Translations under genes and position numbers: made by a program
Assembly: GCA_041874725.1 (NCBI GenBank)
Contig: CP097466.1
Location: 5,084,001 to 5,148,000, forward strand
Direction of reading: 5' to 3'
DNA from: Duganella sp. BuS-21
Lineage (GTDB): Bacteria; Pseudomonadota; Gammaproteobacteria; Burkholderiales; Burkholderiaceae_D
Length of the DNA stretch: 64,000 nt
The notes under the pieces: model-generated
The model's database searches: none
What the model was told of the DNA's origin: nothing
What the model saw: the letters and a program-made list of their open reading frames with translations, nothing else
Shown: positions 52,209 through 61,050 of the stretch, piece after piece
Layout of the letters: every line of letters begins with the position of its first letter
How positions within the stretch are numbered: the stretch's first letter is position 1

Positions 52209-52931
52209 TTATTTATCCAGCTCTGGATAGCGGCGGAAGATGCCGGTTTCGTTGAAGGGGATGCGGCGTTTGGAGTTGAGGTAGGCGGCGATGTTGGGGC
52301 GGGCTGCTACTTTGTCGTGCAGAGCGATCAGGCCGGGATAGGATGGCTCCAGCCGCGCCATCGTCTTCGGGAAGGCGTAGCGCAGGCCTTCTATCAGCTG
52401 GAACAGCGACAAGTCCACATACGTCAGCCGCGAACCCACCGCGTAGCCGCCACGCCCTGGATTGCGCTGCACGATGCCTTCAAAATAGTCGAGAAACTTC
52501 GGAATGCGATGCTCGCGAAAATCCTTGGAGCGCGCCTTGGCTTCCTTCTTCTGATCTTCGTAGTACTTGTTGGTGGAAATCGGATGGTGCGTGTCGTGCG
52601 CTTCGTTGACGATGTCGGCGATGGTCAGCTGCAGTTGGTTGGCCCACAAGCGTCCCGCTTCCGCACGCGGCGCCAGGCCGTGCTTCGCGCCGAGGTACAT
52701 CAGGATATTGGCCGTCTGCCCGATCAGCAAATCCCCCGCCCGCAGCACCGGTGGCGCGAACGATGGATGCTCAACCTCGCCGCCATCCAGGCTGGCCTCG
52801 ATTTTCGGCATGCCGCTTTTCTGCTTGGCCAGATCTTCATACGGCACGCCGGCTTCCTCCAGCGCCAGCCGGATGAATTCACCGCGACCTTGCAGGCCGG
52901 GCCAGTAAAGCAGTTGGTAGGTCGTTGTCAT
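52209..52931 (-). CDS. Glutathione S-transferase
   Basis: A 240-residue GST. The thioredoxin-like N-terminal domain has the tyrosine-rich start TTTYQLLYWPGLQGRGEFIR of alpha/mu/sigma-type enzymes and QTANILMYLG for glutathione binding; the helical C-terminal domain follows from about residue 88 with YVDLSLFQLIEGL. The substrate is unknown. It diverges from the TauE/SafE gene. Confidence 0.88.
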   Translation of the reverse strand: MTTTYQLLYWPGLQGRGEFIRLALEEAGVPYEDLAKQKSGMPKIEASLDGGEVEHPSFAPPVLRAGDLLIGQTANILMYLGAKHGLAPRAEAGRLWANQLQLTIADIVNEAHDTHHPISTNKYYEDQKKEAKARSKDFREHRIPKFLDYFEGIVQRNPGRGGYAVGSRLTYVDLSLFQLIEGLRYAFPKTMARLEPSYPGLIALHDKVAARPNIAAYLNSKRRIPFNETGIFRRYPELDK

Positions 52932-52977
52932 GCGGGCATGGTAGCATCAGGTTCGCCCTCACGTCGCACCCTAGCTC

Positions 52978-53727
52978 ATGTCCCTTGAACCGCACACCGT
53001 CCTGATGATCGCCGCTGCCGGCTTGTTTGCCGGCGTCCAGAACGCGCTGGCCGGCGGCGGCTCGTTCATCACCTTCCCCGCCCTGCTGCTGGCCGGCCTT
53101 AATCCGCTGGCCGCCAACATGACCTCCACCATTGCCATGTTTCCCAGCCAGACCACCACCGCCTACGCCGGCCGCAATCTGGCCGGCGATGTCGGCTCGC
53201 TCGGCTTCCGCAACCTGTTCCTCATCAGCCTCGCGGGCGGCATCGCCGGCGCGCTGCTCCTGCTGCACACGCCTGCATCGTTCTTCGAAAAACTGGTGCC
53301 ATGGCTGGTGCTGTTCGCCACCAGCGTGTTCGCGTGGGGCAGTTTCCGCCGCAAGCCGCTGCATACGGCCAGCAGCATGCCGACCTGGGTGCTGGTGCTG
53401 GCGCAAACCTGCATCGCCATCTACGGCGGCTATTTCGGCGGCGGCATCGGCTTCCTGATGCTGGCCGCGCTGACCATCGCCGGCCAGCAGGTGCGCATCG
53501 CCACCGCCACCAAGAACGTGCTGGCGATGGCCATGAACGCCGCCGCCACCCTGATCTTCGCCACCTCGGACCTCATCAGCTGGCCCGCCGCGCTGGCGCT
53601 GTGCGCAGGCGGCATCGCCGGCGGCTTGTGCGGCGGCTGGCTGGTGCATCGCCTGCCCGAAAAGATCATGCGCGGCTTCGTGGTGACGGTCGGCGCCGTG
53701 CTGACCGTCTGGATGTTCGTGCGTTAG
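52978..53727 (+). CDS. TauE/SafE-family membrane permease
   Basis: A 249-residue protein with seven or eight TM helices. The repeated half signature AGVQNALAGGGSFITFPALL and IAIYGGYFGGGIGFLMLAAL is diagnostic of the TauE/SafE family, which exports sulfite, sulfonates or related anions. Substrate cannot be set from sequence. Its end overlaps the convergent TonB receptor gene by 4 bases. Confidence 0.88.
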   Translation: MSLEPHTVLMIAAAGLFAGVQNALAGGGSFITFPALLLAGLNPLAANMTSTIAMFPSQTTTAYAGRNLAGDVGSLGFRNLFLISLAGGIAGALLLLHTPASFFEKLVPWLVLFATSVFAWGSFRRKPLHTASSMPTWVLVLAQTCIAIYGGYFGGGIGFLMLAALTIAGQQVRIATATKNVLAMAMNAAATLIFATSDLISWPAALALCAGGIAGGLCGGWLVHRLPEKIMRGFVVTVGAVLTVWMFVR

Positions 53728-55766
53728 AACACCGCCTTCAGCGTCACACGAAAACTACGACGCTCCGCCGGATGGTAGTGGATATCGTCCACGCCGTCCG
53801 CCGGCTCGCCCGGCAGCCGCGAGGCGTAGTAGTAGTCGATGTCGCTGACCTTGCGGTCGAACAGGTTGAACGCGTCCAGCTGCATCGACCAGCGCCGATT
53901 GAACTTGTAGCCCACGCGCGCATAAGCAATCGCCGTGCTGGCCGAACGCACGCTGTTATCCTCGATCAGCGGACGCGGACCGAAGAAACGCATCTGGAAC
54001 GCCCCCGACCACGGGCCAAGATCCATCACCGTCGCACCGAACGACGCCACCTTGCCGATCGCGCCCGGAATGTAGTCGCCCGCCTCGTCATGCTCGGTGT
54101 AGTGCCCGCGCGAATACGCCAGGTCCAGATCGAACAGCAGCCACGCACTGGCGATGTAGTGATTGTTCCATTCGATACCCGAACGATAGCTGCCACGACT
54201 GGCCGAGGTGTCGCCGGCATCGCCGGAGAACACCAGCTCGGACTGTGAACGCAGCTTCCATACCGCGAGAGAGCTTTGCAAACCGGGCAGGAATTCGGTG
54301 CGTGCGCCGATCTCCGCACCGCGCGTCTTCACCAGCGGCGTCACCGGATCGATAGGCTCCAGCTCCTTCGGCGTCAGGTGAACGGTGGTGCCGCGCGCGT
54401 CGTTGCTGTGGAAACCCTCGCCGTAGTTGACGAAGAATTCGGTCTTGGCCCAAGGCCCCAGCACCACCGAGATTTTCGGCGAGGTGGTGCCGGCGCTGAC
54501 CTTGCCCGAGTTCTCGGCGATATTGCTGCTGACGTCAAAGCGATAGCGGTCGTAGCGCAGGCCCGCGATGGTGCGCAGCCATTCCTGCCACTGCACCGTG
54601 TTCTCCAGATACGCAGCGAGACTGCCCTCTTTCACCGTCGATTCCGAAATGCTGCGTAGCGGCTGCTGGTTGCGCGTGGCGGTCAGCGACAGCGGCGACA
54701 GGTAGTCGTACCGCCCCTGCACACCGAGCTTGTTGCTGACATCCAGTCCGCCCCAATGACTGAACCATGTCTGCCCCACATCGAAGCCGCCCATGCGGCG
54801 CTTCTCGGTCTGGCGCGCCTGATCGCCGTTGACGGGATCATCAAGGAAGTAGGTGAAGTCGTTAAACAGCGTCAGGCTCGATTGCACCAGATAGGCATTG
54901 GCCTGCAACAGCGTATCGCTGCTGCGCTTGCGCATGGCGGCGGACAGGCTGTAACGCGATGTCCGTCCCGCATCGCTCGCGTCGATGGTGCCGAATGGAT
55001 CGAGCTCGCCGGCCTGCACCGCGCGCAGCGGAATCTGGCTGCTGGCGCGCCAGGCGCCCTTGTAGAACATGCCGGTCACGCTGAACTGGTCGTCGCTGGC
55101 GCCTTGCGCGTAACGCAGCACGCCCAGGCTTTTGTGGAAGGCTTCCGGCACCTGCCACGGACCGTCGTTGTGGCCCAGTTCCGCACCGTACACCAGGTTG
55201 CCGGCAGCCAGCGGCGTGGAGCCGGTGAGCACCGAGCGGAGGTAGCGGTTCTCGCCCAGGGTGACGCTGGCGGTGGTGTCGGCCAGCTTGTTCGCCAACG
55301 TCATGCGCGCCGCGCCGGCGGAGGCGAAGTCGCCTTCATCAGCGTAGTACGGACCCTTTTTGTAGTTGATGCGGTCTACCAGCTCCGGGATCAGGAAGTT
55401 CAGGTCGGTGTAGCCCTGGCCGTGTGCGTGGGTGCGCATATTGATCGGCATGCCGTCGACAAAGGTCGCGAAGTCGGTGCCGTGATCGAGGTTGAAACCG
55501 CGCAGGAAGTATTGGTTGGCCTTGCCGTCGCCGCTGTGCTGCGTCACGATTACGCCTGGCACAAACTCCAGCAACTCGCCGGGACGCAGCGCCGGGCGAT
55601 TGGCGATCAGTTCCGCCGTTACCGCGCCCTGACTGGCGGCGCCGGAAGTACCGACGCCATTGTCGTAGTGACCGCGCACCTCTACCTTGTCGACGTTTTC
55701 TATCGTTTCAGCATGGCCTGCCAGAGGCAGAACGGCGGCCAATGCGACGATGGTTTTACTGATCAT
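53724..55766 (-). CDS. TonB-dependent receptor of the B12-riboswitch operon
   Basis: A 680-residue outer-membrane receptor. The signal peptide ends at GHAET (about residue 19); the TonB box may be VDKVEVRG; the plug contains LEFVPGVIVTQHSGDGKANQ and RGFNLDHGTDFATFVDG. It is the last gene of the operon headed by a cobalamin riboswitch and overlaps the CobN-like gene by 4 bases. By context it should import a corrinoid, cobalt complex or similar tetrapyrrole. The RGFNLDHGTDFA plug is the type annotated as carboxypeptidase-regulatory-like TonB receptors, not classical BtuB. Confidence 0.88.
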   Translation of the reverse strand: MISKTIVALAAVLPLAGHAETIENVDKVEVRGHYDNGVGTSGAASQGAVTAELIANRPALRPGELLEFVPGVIVTQHSGDGKANQYFLRGFNLDHGTDFATFVDGMPINMRTHAHGQGYTDLNFLIPELVDRINYKKGPYYADEGDFASAGAARMTLANKLADTTASVTLGENRYLRSVLTGSTPLAAGNLVYGAELGHNDGPWQVPEAFHKSLGVLRYAQGASDDQFSVTGMFYKGAWRASSQIPLRAVQAGELDPFGTIDASDAGRTSRYSLSAAMRKRSSDTLLQANAYLVQSSLTLFNDFTYFLDDPVNGDQARQTEKRRMGGFDVGQTWFSHWGGLDVSNKLGVQGRYDYLSPLSLTATRNQQPLRSISESTVKEGSLAAYLENTVQWQEWLRTIAGLRYDRYRFDVSSNIAENSGKVSAGTTSPKISVVLGPWAKTEFFVNYGEGFHSNDARGTTVHLTPKELEPIDPVTPLVKTRGAEIGARTEFLPGLQSSLAVWKLRSQSELVFSGDAGDTSASRGSYRSGIEWNNHYIASAWLLFDLDLAYSRGHYTEHDEAGDYIPGAIGKVASFGATVMDLGPWSGAFQMRFFGPRPLIEDNSVRSASTAIAYARVGYKFNRRWSMQLDAFNLFDRKVSDIDYYYASRLPGEPADGVDDIHYHPAERRSFRVTLKAVF

Positions 55767-58700
55767 ATAAAGCCCTTCAATTTACGGAGTTTGTTGCGGC
55801 GGCCGACGTAGCCGGCACCGACCAGCGCAGCGGCCAGCGCCAGCAGGGCCAGCGAGCCGACGGTCTTTTGCACCGGTGTCAGATTGCTGAGTGTTTGCAT
55901 TTCGAAGCCGCTAACCTTGTCGGCGGCTTCGGATTTGACCGCCGGCTTGGGCGCCGGTTTCGCCGCCGGCTTCGGCGAGGGCGATGCAGCAGCAGCAGGC
56001 GTTGGAGCAGGCTGCGCCTCCGCCTTGGCTTGCAGCGCCTGCAGCTCGGCGGCCGCGTTCTGCATCGCCGCCTGTGGCGACGGCGCAGCGCCGCCGGCAC
56101 GCGCTGCGGTCGCCGCGCCACGCACCACGGCGGCATTGGAGCCGACATTGGGCACGAAGTCCGCATTGAATTGCGGCGCCACTTTCAGGGTCGCCTTGCT
56201 GCACGAATCGGCGCTGCACGACACGCCGGCATCCTTGATGGCCTGCGCATTCATCTGCGCCAGCTTGCTGCGCACCGCGTCGCTCGGCTTCCAGTAACCG
56301 CGTTCGATGGCGCTCAGCATGCGGTCGGTCACGGCCTGGAAGGCGCGCAGGTTGCCCGCATTGGCAAAGCGCTCGCGCACCTTCAGGCCGTGGCGGTCTT
56401 CCACATAGGTGTCGTACATGCGCTGCCACTTGCCGTCGTCCACCACCTCCGGCACCGTGACCTGCCACGCCCACAGGTAGTCCACCACGCGGCTGATGTA
56501 GCGTGCTCCGGAATAGCCCTCCTTCAGCATGCCGTCCGCCCAGCGCGGATTCAGGTAGCGCGCCTGCATCTCCTGGCCCATGTACTGCTCCAGCGTCTTG
56601 TGCGTGGCGCGGCGCGGATTGGCCAGGTCGCTGACCATCACTTCCGGCGTCTTGCCGTCCACGCTGCGGATCGCCATCGCCGTGCCACCCAGGTACTGGA
56701 AAAAGTCGTCATTATCCAGCGTCGCGAACAGATTGCTGGAACGGCTGTGCAGCGCGATCTGGCTACCCGACAGCGCCGCCTTGAACAAGGCTCGGCGCTG
56801 CTCGGGATTGGCTTTGTCGTCGCCCCAGTAGCCGGCGCCGAACGGATGACTCATGCGGTTGATGAAGACGTCCGCCACTTCCTTTTCATTCTTCCAGGCG
56901 TTGGTGAGCGGGATCAGCTTTTCGATCTGCGTGCCGTAGGCGCCGCTCGGCACGCCGAAGATGCGTACCGACGCCATGCGCTGCGCTTCTTCCGGCGTGA
57001 TGCCGCGCGCACTCAGCGCGGCGGCGGTCTTGCGGCTGTTGGCCGCCATCACGTTGCCGCCTTCGTCATCCTGTCTCTGCGCCAGTTGCGCCGCCTGGTC
57101 CATCAGCACCAGCAGGTTGGGGAACAGATCGCGGAACAGGCCGGACGACACCAGCGTCACGTCCACACGCGGACGGCCAAGCTGCTTGCGGCTCAGCGCT
57201 TCCACGCCGGTCACGCGGCCGCGCTCATCCCAGGTCGGGCGGATGCCCATCAGCGCCATCGCCTGCGCTTCCATCACGCCTTCGTGGCGCGAGGTCTCCA
57301 CGCCCCACAGGTTCATGCTGAGCTTTTGCGGATAGGCGCCGTGACGCTTACGGTAATCGTCGGCCAGTTGCTGCGCCAGTTTCGCGCCTGCTTCATAGGT
57401 CGTCTTGCTCGGAATGCGCGACGGATCCAGGCCGAAGAAATTGCGGCCGGTCGGCAGCGCGTTCGGATTGCGCACCAGGTCCGCGCTGGCGCCGCTCGGG
57501 ATGTAGCGGCCGGACAGCGCCTGCATCAGGCGGTCCAGCTCCAGCTGCGCGCTTTGCTCGATGTCCGCTTCCAGCTGCGCGATGCGCGCGGTCTTCTGCT
57601 CGGGCGTGGACACGCTATCGAGACTGACGACGGCGCGTGCAGTCGCGTTGCGCTGTTCCGCGTTCGGCGCCACGCCGAAGGTGTGCAGGCCGAACGGCGT
57701 CAGCTTGTTGCCGGTATCGTCCAGATACTCTTCCAGCGCTTCCATGTCGGCTTCCGATTTCAGCGCGGTTTTCTTCATGTCCTTCAACACGCCGCTCTTC
57801 GCGGCCAGGCGGTTCAGCGCCACCAGATGGCTGCTGGCCAGCAGCGGACTCTTTTGCTCGGCCACTCGGTAGTCGTTCAGCAACGCGAGCAGTTCGCGCA
57901 GGTCCGGATTCAGGCCGGCCGTATCGAACGGTGGCGTCATGTGGTCGATGATGGTCGCCATGCCGCGCCGCTTCGCTTGCAGACCCTCGCCCACGTCGTC
58001 CATCACGTAGGGATAGATGTTAGGCATGGCGCCGATCAGCGCTTCGGTCGGATCGCTTTCGGACAGGCCGGCCTCCTTGCCGGTCAACCATTCCTGCGTG
58101 CCGTGGGTGCCGATGTGCATAACGGCGTTGGCCTGAAAGTCCTTCTGCAGCCACAGATAGAAAGCGATGTACTCGTGCGAGGGCGGCATGCTCACTTCAT
58201 TGTGCAGCTTCTCCAGGTTCTGCTCCCATGCGCGGCCCGGCTGCGGCGCCATCAGCACATTACCGAAGCGGCGCGCTGGATAGACGAAGAACGCTTCGCC
58301 CTTGGCGTTGCGCCACAGGACCGGCGCCTTTTCCGGTCGGCCCCACGATTGCTCGATCGAGGCGCGCAGCGGCTGCGGCAAGGCCGCGAACCACTTCTGG
58401 TAATCGGCCAGAGGCACCAGCAAGGCCTGGCCGCTTTCGGCCAGATGCTTCAGGCCCGCCATATAATCGCCCTTGGATTTGCCAGGGTAGTTGCCCCACT
58501 TCTGGATCTCGCCTTGCAGCGCGCCTTCCGAATCCGGCAGCGCCTCGCCGATGCGGTAACCGTCGCGCTTGAGGCGCTGGACGATCTGCCACAGGCTTTC
58601 CGGCAGCACGTTCAGATAAGCCGCGCCGATGGTCTCGGAACCGTGCGGGTAGTTAAAGTAGATCATGGCGATGTGCTTGTCGCCGTTGCCCTGCTTGCGC

Positions 58701-59803
58701 AGCGCCAGCCAGGCTGCAACGCGCTCATTGAGGCGCTCGATGCGTTCCGCGATCGGCGTCTCTTCAACGTAGGCCAGGCCGGTCTGCGCATCGCTGATGC
58801 GTTCGCGGCTGGCGACCACGGTCGGCTGGATCAGGCCAGCCGCTTCGGCGCCGGCCAGCTGCCAGGTGCGCTCGATGATATCGAGGCCGGTCTTGGACTC
58901 CTGCCACTGCGTCAGCGTTTGCTGGCTCAGGGTGATGGCGTTAATCGCCGGCACGCCGATCTTGTCGAGGATGGCGCCCACGCTGGCGGTGCCGCCAACC
59001 TTCATGCCCAGCGCGACGATCAGCTCCACGCGGCTTTTGCCGGCTTCATCGAGCAGCAGCTTGAGCGGCGTTTCGTAGGGATAGCCGAACACCGGCAGCG
59101 CGTTATAGCCGCTGGCCTCCAGCCGTGCCACGATGGCCGCCAGCGGCAGCGTTTGTCCCGCCACCAGGCTGGCGCGGTAGAACGGCACGGCGATCCACGG
59201 CGCACCGGGCTTGTGATGTGCGTAGCCGAGCACGTATTCGTCGTAGGTGTTGACGGTGCGGTTGGCCTGCACATCGTACAGGCCCGATTCCGGCATCGCA
59301 TGCACCGGCGCCACGCCGACGCTGGAGCCGAAGCTGTTGCGCAGGATGTAGCGCAGCAGGTTGCCGATATTTTCCACACCGCCTTCGGCGTGATAGGCCT
59401 GTATGGTTTTGTCGTCGCGCACGCCCAGCTCGCGCAGGCTGTCATCGATGGCGCCAACCGCAAACACCTGCTTGCGCGCCTTTTGCAGCGCTTGCAGTTC
59501 TGCGGTCAGCCCCGCCATGGCCTGACGGCCTTTGACGCTGACCACCGCCACGTCGGCGGCGGCCAGCGCAGCGCGGTCGGCCGGCGTCAGGCCGTTCACC
59601 GGGATGATGCGGATGGCGACGTTCAGCTGCTTCAGCTCATCCTGCAATCCGCGCACTGCCAGCACGGTCGGTCGTGATTCCACATCGCCCAGCATCAAGG
59701 CCAAGGTGCGCGGCGCCGGTGCGGTGCGCGCAACGCCGCCCAGGCCAAGCGACAGCAATGTCAGCAAACACAGGGCCGCAGCCCATAACTTATTCCGGAA
59801 CAT
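55763..59803 (-). CDS. Exported, membrane-anchored CobN/HmuS-like chelatase
   Basis: A 1346-residue protein of the CobN/BchH/Mg-chelatase large-subunit family. Unlike cytoplasmic CobN it begins with a signal peptide or anchor (LWAAALCLLTLLSLGLGG, residues 6-23) and ends with a TM helix (SLALLALAAALVGAGYVG) and basic tail, after an Ala/Pro/Lys linker at about 1225-1300. Core motifs include MHIGTHGTQEWLTGKEAGLS and MNLWGVETSRHEGVMEAQ. The topology matches HmuS of Bacteroidetes, which removes iron from haem. No CobS/CobT partners are in the window. Riboswitch control suggests corrinoid or cobalt handling. Confidence 0.88.
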   Translation of the reverse strand: MFRNKLWAAALCLLTLLSLGLGGVARTAPAPRTLALMLGDVESRPTVLAVRGLQDELKQLNVAIRIIPVNGLTPADRAALAAADVAVVSVKGRQAMAGLTAELQALQKARKQVFAVGAIDDSLRELGVRDDKTIQAYHAEGGVENIGNLLRYILRNSFGSSVGVAPVHAMPESGLYDVQANRTVNTYDEYVLGYAHHKPGAPWIAVPFYRASLVAGQTLPLAAIVARLEASGYNALPVFGYPYETPLKLLLDEAGKSRVELIVALGMKVGGTASVGAILDKIGVPAINAITLSQQTLTQWQESKTGLDIIERTWQLAGAEAAGLIQPTVVASRERISDAQTGLAYVEETPIAERIERLNERVAAWLALRKQGNGDKHIAMIYFNYPHGSETIGAAYLNVLPESLWQIVQRLKRDGYRIGEALPDSEGALQGEIQKWGNYPGKSKGDYMAGLKHLAESGQALLVPLADYQKWFAALPQPLRASIEQSWGRPEKAPVLWRNAKGEAFFVYPARRFGNVLMAPQPGRAWEQNLEKLHNEVSMPPSHEYIAFYLWLQKDFQANAVMHIGTHGTQEWLTGKEAGLSESDPTEALIGAMPNIYPYVMDDVGEGLQAKRRGMATIIDHMTPPFDTAGLNPDLRELLALLNDYRVAEQKSPLLASSHLVALNRLAAKSGVLKDMKKTALKSEADMEALEEYLDDTGNKLTPFGLHTFGVAPNAEQRNATARAVVSLDSVSTPEQKTARIAQLEADIEQSAQLELDRLMQALSGRYIPSGASADLVRNPNALPTGRNFFGLDPSRIPSKTTYEAGAKLAQQLADDYRKRHGAYPQKLSMNLWGVETSRHEGVMEAQAMALMGIRPTWDERGRVTGVEALSRKQLGRPRVDVTLVSSGLFRDLFPNLLVLMDQAAQLAQRQDDEGGNVMAANSRKTAAALSARGITPEEAQRMASVRIFGVPSGAYGTQIEKLIPLTNAWKNEKEVADVFINRMSHPFGAGYWGDDKANPEQRRALFKAALSGSQIALHSRSSNLFATLDNDDFFQYLGGTAMAIRSVDGKTPEVMVSDLANPRRATHKTLEQYMGQEMQARYLNPRWADGMLKEGYSGARYISRVVDYLWAWQVTVPEVVDDGKWQRMYDTYVEDRHGLKVRERFANAGNLRAFQAVTDRMLSAIERGYWKPSDAVRSKLAQMNAQAIKDAGVSCSADSCSKATLKVAPQFNADFVPNVGSNAAVVRGAATAARAGGAAPSPQAAMQNAAAELQALQAKAEAQPAPTPAAAASPSPKPAAKPAPKPAVKSEAADKVSGFEMQTLSNLTPVQKTVGSLALLALAAALVGAGYVGRRNKLRKLKGFI

Positions 59804-60125
59804 AGATCACCTTCCCATCCGGCAGCTGATATGCCGTGCCCAAACGTTTGCCGGCGCCGGACAGCGGCTGGTCGCTCACCTTGCTCACCTTGATTTCCGC
59901 GCCCTTCTTGGTCAGCACTTCCACGCGACCGTCGGCGGTTTTCTTGGCGATGGTGACTTCGGAATTCGGATCCAGCAGATCCATCATGTTCCAGGCCGAG
60001 AATAGCGCCAGCATCATGGCCACGATGAACACGATGCTGGCGTCGAACAGGTTGGCCACACCGGACAGCGGGTCTTCCGCGTGCTCGCCGATGCGGCTGT
60101 AGCGGTGTTTGTTCAGATAGCGCAT
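59790..60125 (-). CDS. DUF2149 membrane protein (HmuT/ExbD-like partner)
   Basis: A 111-residue protein with one TM helix (FDASIVFIVAMMLALFSAW, about residues 27-45) and a periplasmic tail ending KVIYVPE. DUF2149 proteins co-occur with MotA/TolQ/ExbB-like and CobN-like genes, probably as the ExbD-like half of an energising complex. The start at 60125 (MRYLNKHRYS) is one base after the ExbB-like stop. It overlaps the CobN gene by 14 bases. Confidence 0.85.
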   Translation of the reverse strand: MRYLNKHRYSRIGEHAEDPLSGVANLFDASIVFIVAMMLALFSAWNMMDLLDPNSEVTIAKKTADGRVEVLTKKGAEIKVSKVSDQPLSGAGKRLGTAYQLPDGKVIYVPE

Positions 60126-60126
60126 C

Positions 60127-60693
60127 TCAACCCTCCGACGCCAGCAGCGATTCGGCGGCAAACGCGATCTCGGTCAGGTCGCTGCGCAGCCAGTGTTCGC
60201 GTACCAGCGTCAGCACGTAGGCGGCAACGCTGCAGGCCAGCCCCACCACAGTGGCGGTGAAGGCGGTGGTCATCGACTCGGCCATCTTGGGCAGGTTGCC
60301 CTGTGCCAGACCGGCCAGCGAGATGCCCATCGGGATCAGGGTGCCCATCAGGCCCAGCGCCGGGCCGACGCGCACCACGAAGCGCACGCCGTCCAGGCGC
60401 CGCACGCCGCTGGCGTCGGCGCGCTGCACCACGCGCTCCAGCCGCACATCGAGTCCGGGCTCGCCCGGCAGCGCGGTCACGGCGGCGGCCATCTGCTGCC
60501 TGGCGGTGGCGACCAGTATGTGTACGCCGCGCCGGCGTTCCAGCCATTCGGCGCCGAAGATGCCGAAGCACACCAGCACGTGCAGCACCAGCGCGGCGAT
60601 GCCGAGCAAGACCGGCAGGTAAAGCACATTGGAAATGGAATACAGCAGTGTCTCGATAGAGTGGATGGCTGCGTCGGCGGGCTGGTTTAACAT
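60127..60693 (-). CDS. MotA/TolQ/ExbB-like proton channel protein
   Basis: A 188-residue protein with TM1 at about 26-46, then a cytoplasmic loop, and two TM helices at about 112-135 and 147-170. FVVRVGPALGLMGTLIPMG is the MotA/TolQ/ExbB signature. First gene of the riboswitch operon. It probably harvests the proton gradient together with the DUF2149 protein to drive the CobN-like protein or receptor. It is not the canonical ExbB partner of the TonB at 7626. Confidence 0.88.
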   Translation of the reverse strand: MLNQPADAAIHSIETLLYSISNVLYLPVLLGIAALVLHVLVCFGIFGAEWLERRRGVHILVATARQQMAAAVTALPGEPGLDVRLERVVQRADASGVRRLDGVRFVVRVGPALGLMGTLIPMGISLAGLAQGNLPKMAESMTTAFTATVVGLACSVAAYVLTLVREHWLRSDLTEIAFAAESLLASEG

Positions 60694-60764
60694 GGACGGG
60701 TCCTGAAAAGGCAGCGCGCAACGACGCACGGACGGCACAGCCGCGTCGCGCTGAATAGGTGCAT
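60687..60764 (-). CDS. Possible 25-residue leader peptide overlapping the exbB-like start
   Basis: ATG at 60764 opens a 25-codon frame (MHLFSATRLCRPCVVARCLF) whose stop TAA overlaps the ATGTTAA at the exbB-like start by seven bases. It lies between the riboswitch and the first gene. Such overlap could couple translation. No strong Shine-Dalgarno is seen, so it may be chance. Confidence 0.25.
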   Translation of the reverse strand: MHLFSATRLCRPCVVARCLFRTRPC

Positions 60765-60784
60765 AAAATGATTTGACTACAGAT

Positions 60785-60816
60785 GCAAACCGCTCACCTC
60801 CCCGTGAGCGGGTTGA
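60785..60816 (-). promoter_or_regulatory. Hairpin in the riboswitch expression platform
   Basis: Between the B12 box and the first gene, CCGCTCAC and GTGAGCGG form an 8-bp stem with a GGGGAG loop. Only three T follow, so it is a weak terminator; it may be one of two alternative folds used by the riboswitch. Confidence 0.45.
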
Positions 60817-60829
60817 ACAGAAACGCCTG

Positions 60830-61022
60830 CGGCATTTCCACCTGTTTGGCCGGTATCCGGGCTGACAAGCATTCCCGCCTGACCTTCCCATGCACGAGGC
60901 ACAGTGGCATAGCGAAGCGGAGTGTCGTGTGAACGACGCTTGTTTACCGTTGCGGGGGCAGCACAGGTTGGCCGGTGAAGGCTCCCTGTTTCCCGTTTAA
61001 CTGCGCATCCGGACGGACGCGC
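60830..61022 (-). ncRNA. Cobalamin riboswitch
   Basis: On the minus strand the conserved elements occur in order: GGTGCC at the 5' end, TTAAACGGGAA, GCTGCCCCCGCAACGGTAA, CATGGGAAGG, and the B12 box GTCAGCCCGGATACCGGCC (60848-60866). This is a complete adenosyl/methylcobalamin aptamer. It should lower expression of the downstream ExbB, DUF2149, CobN and receptor genes when cobalamin is abundant. A TATAAT box at 61043-61048 lies just upstream, directly after the cueR stop codon. Confidence 0.93.
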
Positions 61023-61042
61023 GGGCACCAAAACGTGGCAGG

Positions 61043-61048
61043 ATTATA
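61043..61048 (-). promoter_or_regulatory. Candidate -10 box of the riboswitch operon
   Basis: A perfect TATAAT on the minus strand about 20 bases upstream of the aptamer. It lies three bases beyond the cueR stop codon, so the -35 region is inside cueR. No consensus -35 is seen. Confidence 0.55.
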
Positions 61049-61050
61049 CG

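Noticed and set aside
55868..59677. A 1269-codon plus-strand open frame opposite the CobN-like gene
   Set aside because: It is antisense to a clear family member, is rich in Arg, His, Gln and Leu, and has no domain. It is a GC-driven shadow, as are the frames at 54-1220, 11040-12761, 17100-19214, 29996-31921 and 62004-63365.
55763..60693. Reading the CobN/DUF2149/ExbB/receptor operon as a haem-utilisation (Hmu) locus
   Set aside because: The gene set fits Hmu systems, but a complete cobalamin riboswitch heads the operon and no HmuY or Fur box is seen, so corrinoid or cobalt handling is the better reading.
60777..61031. An 84-codon minus-strand frame through the riboswitch
   Set aside because: It coincides with the conserved aptamer elements and has no coding character.
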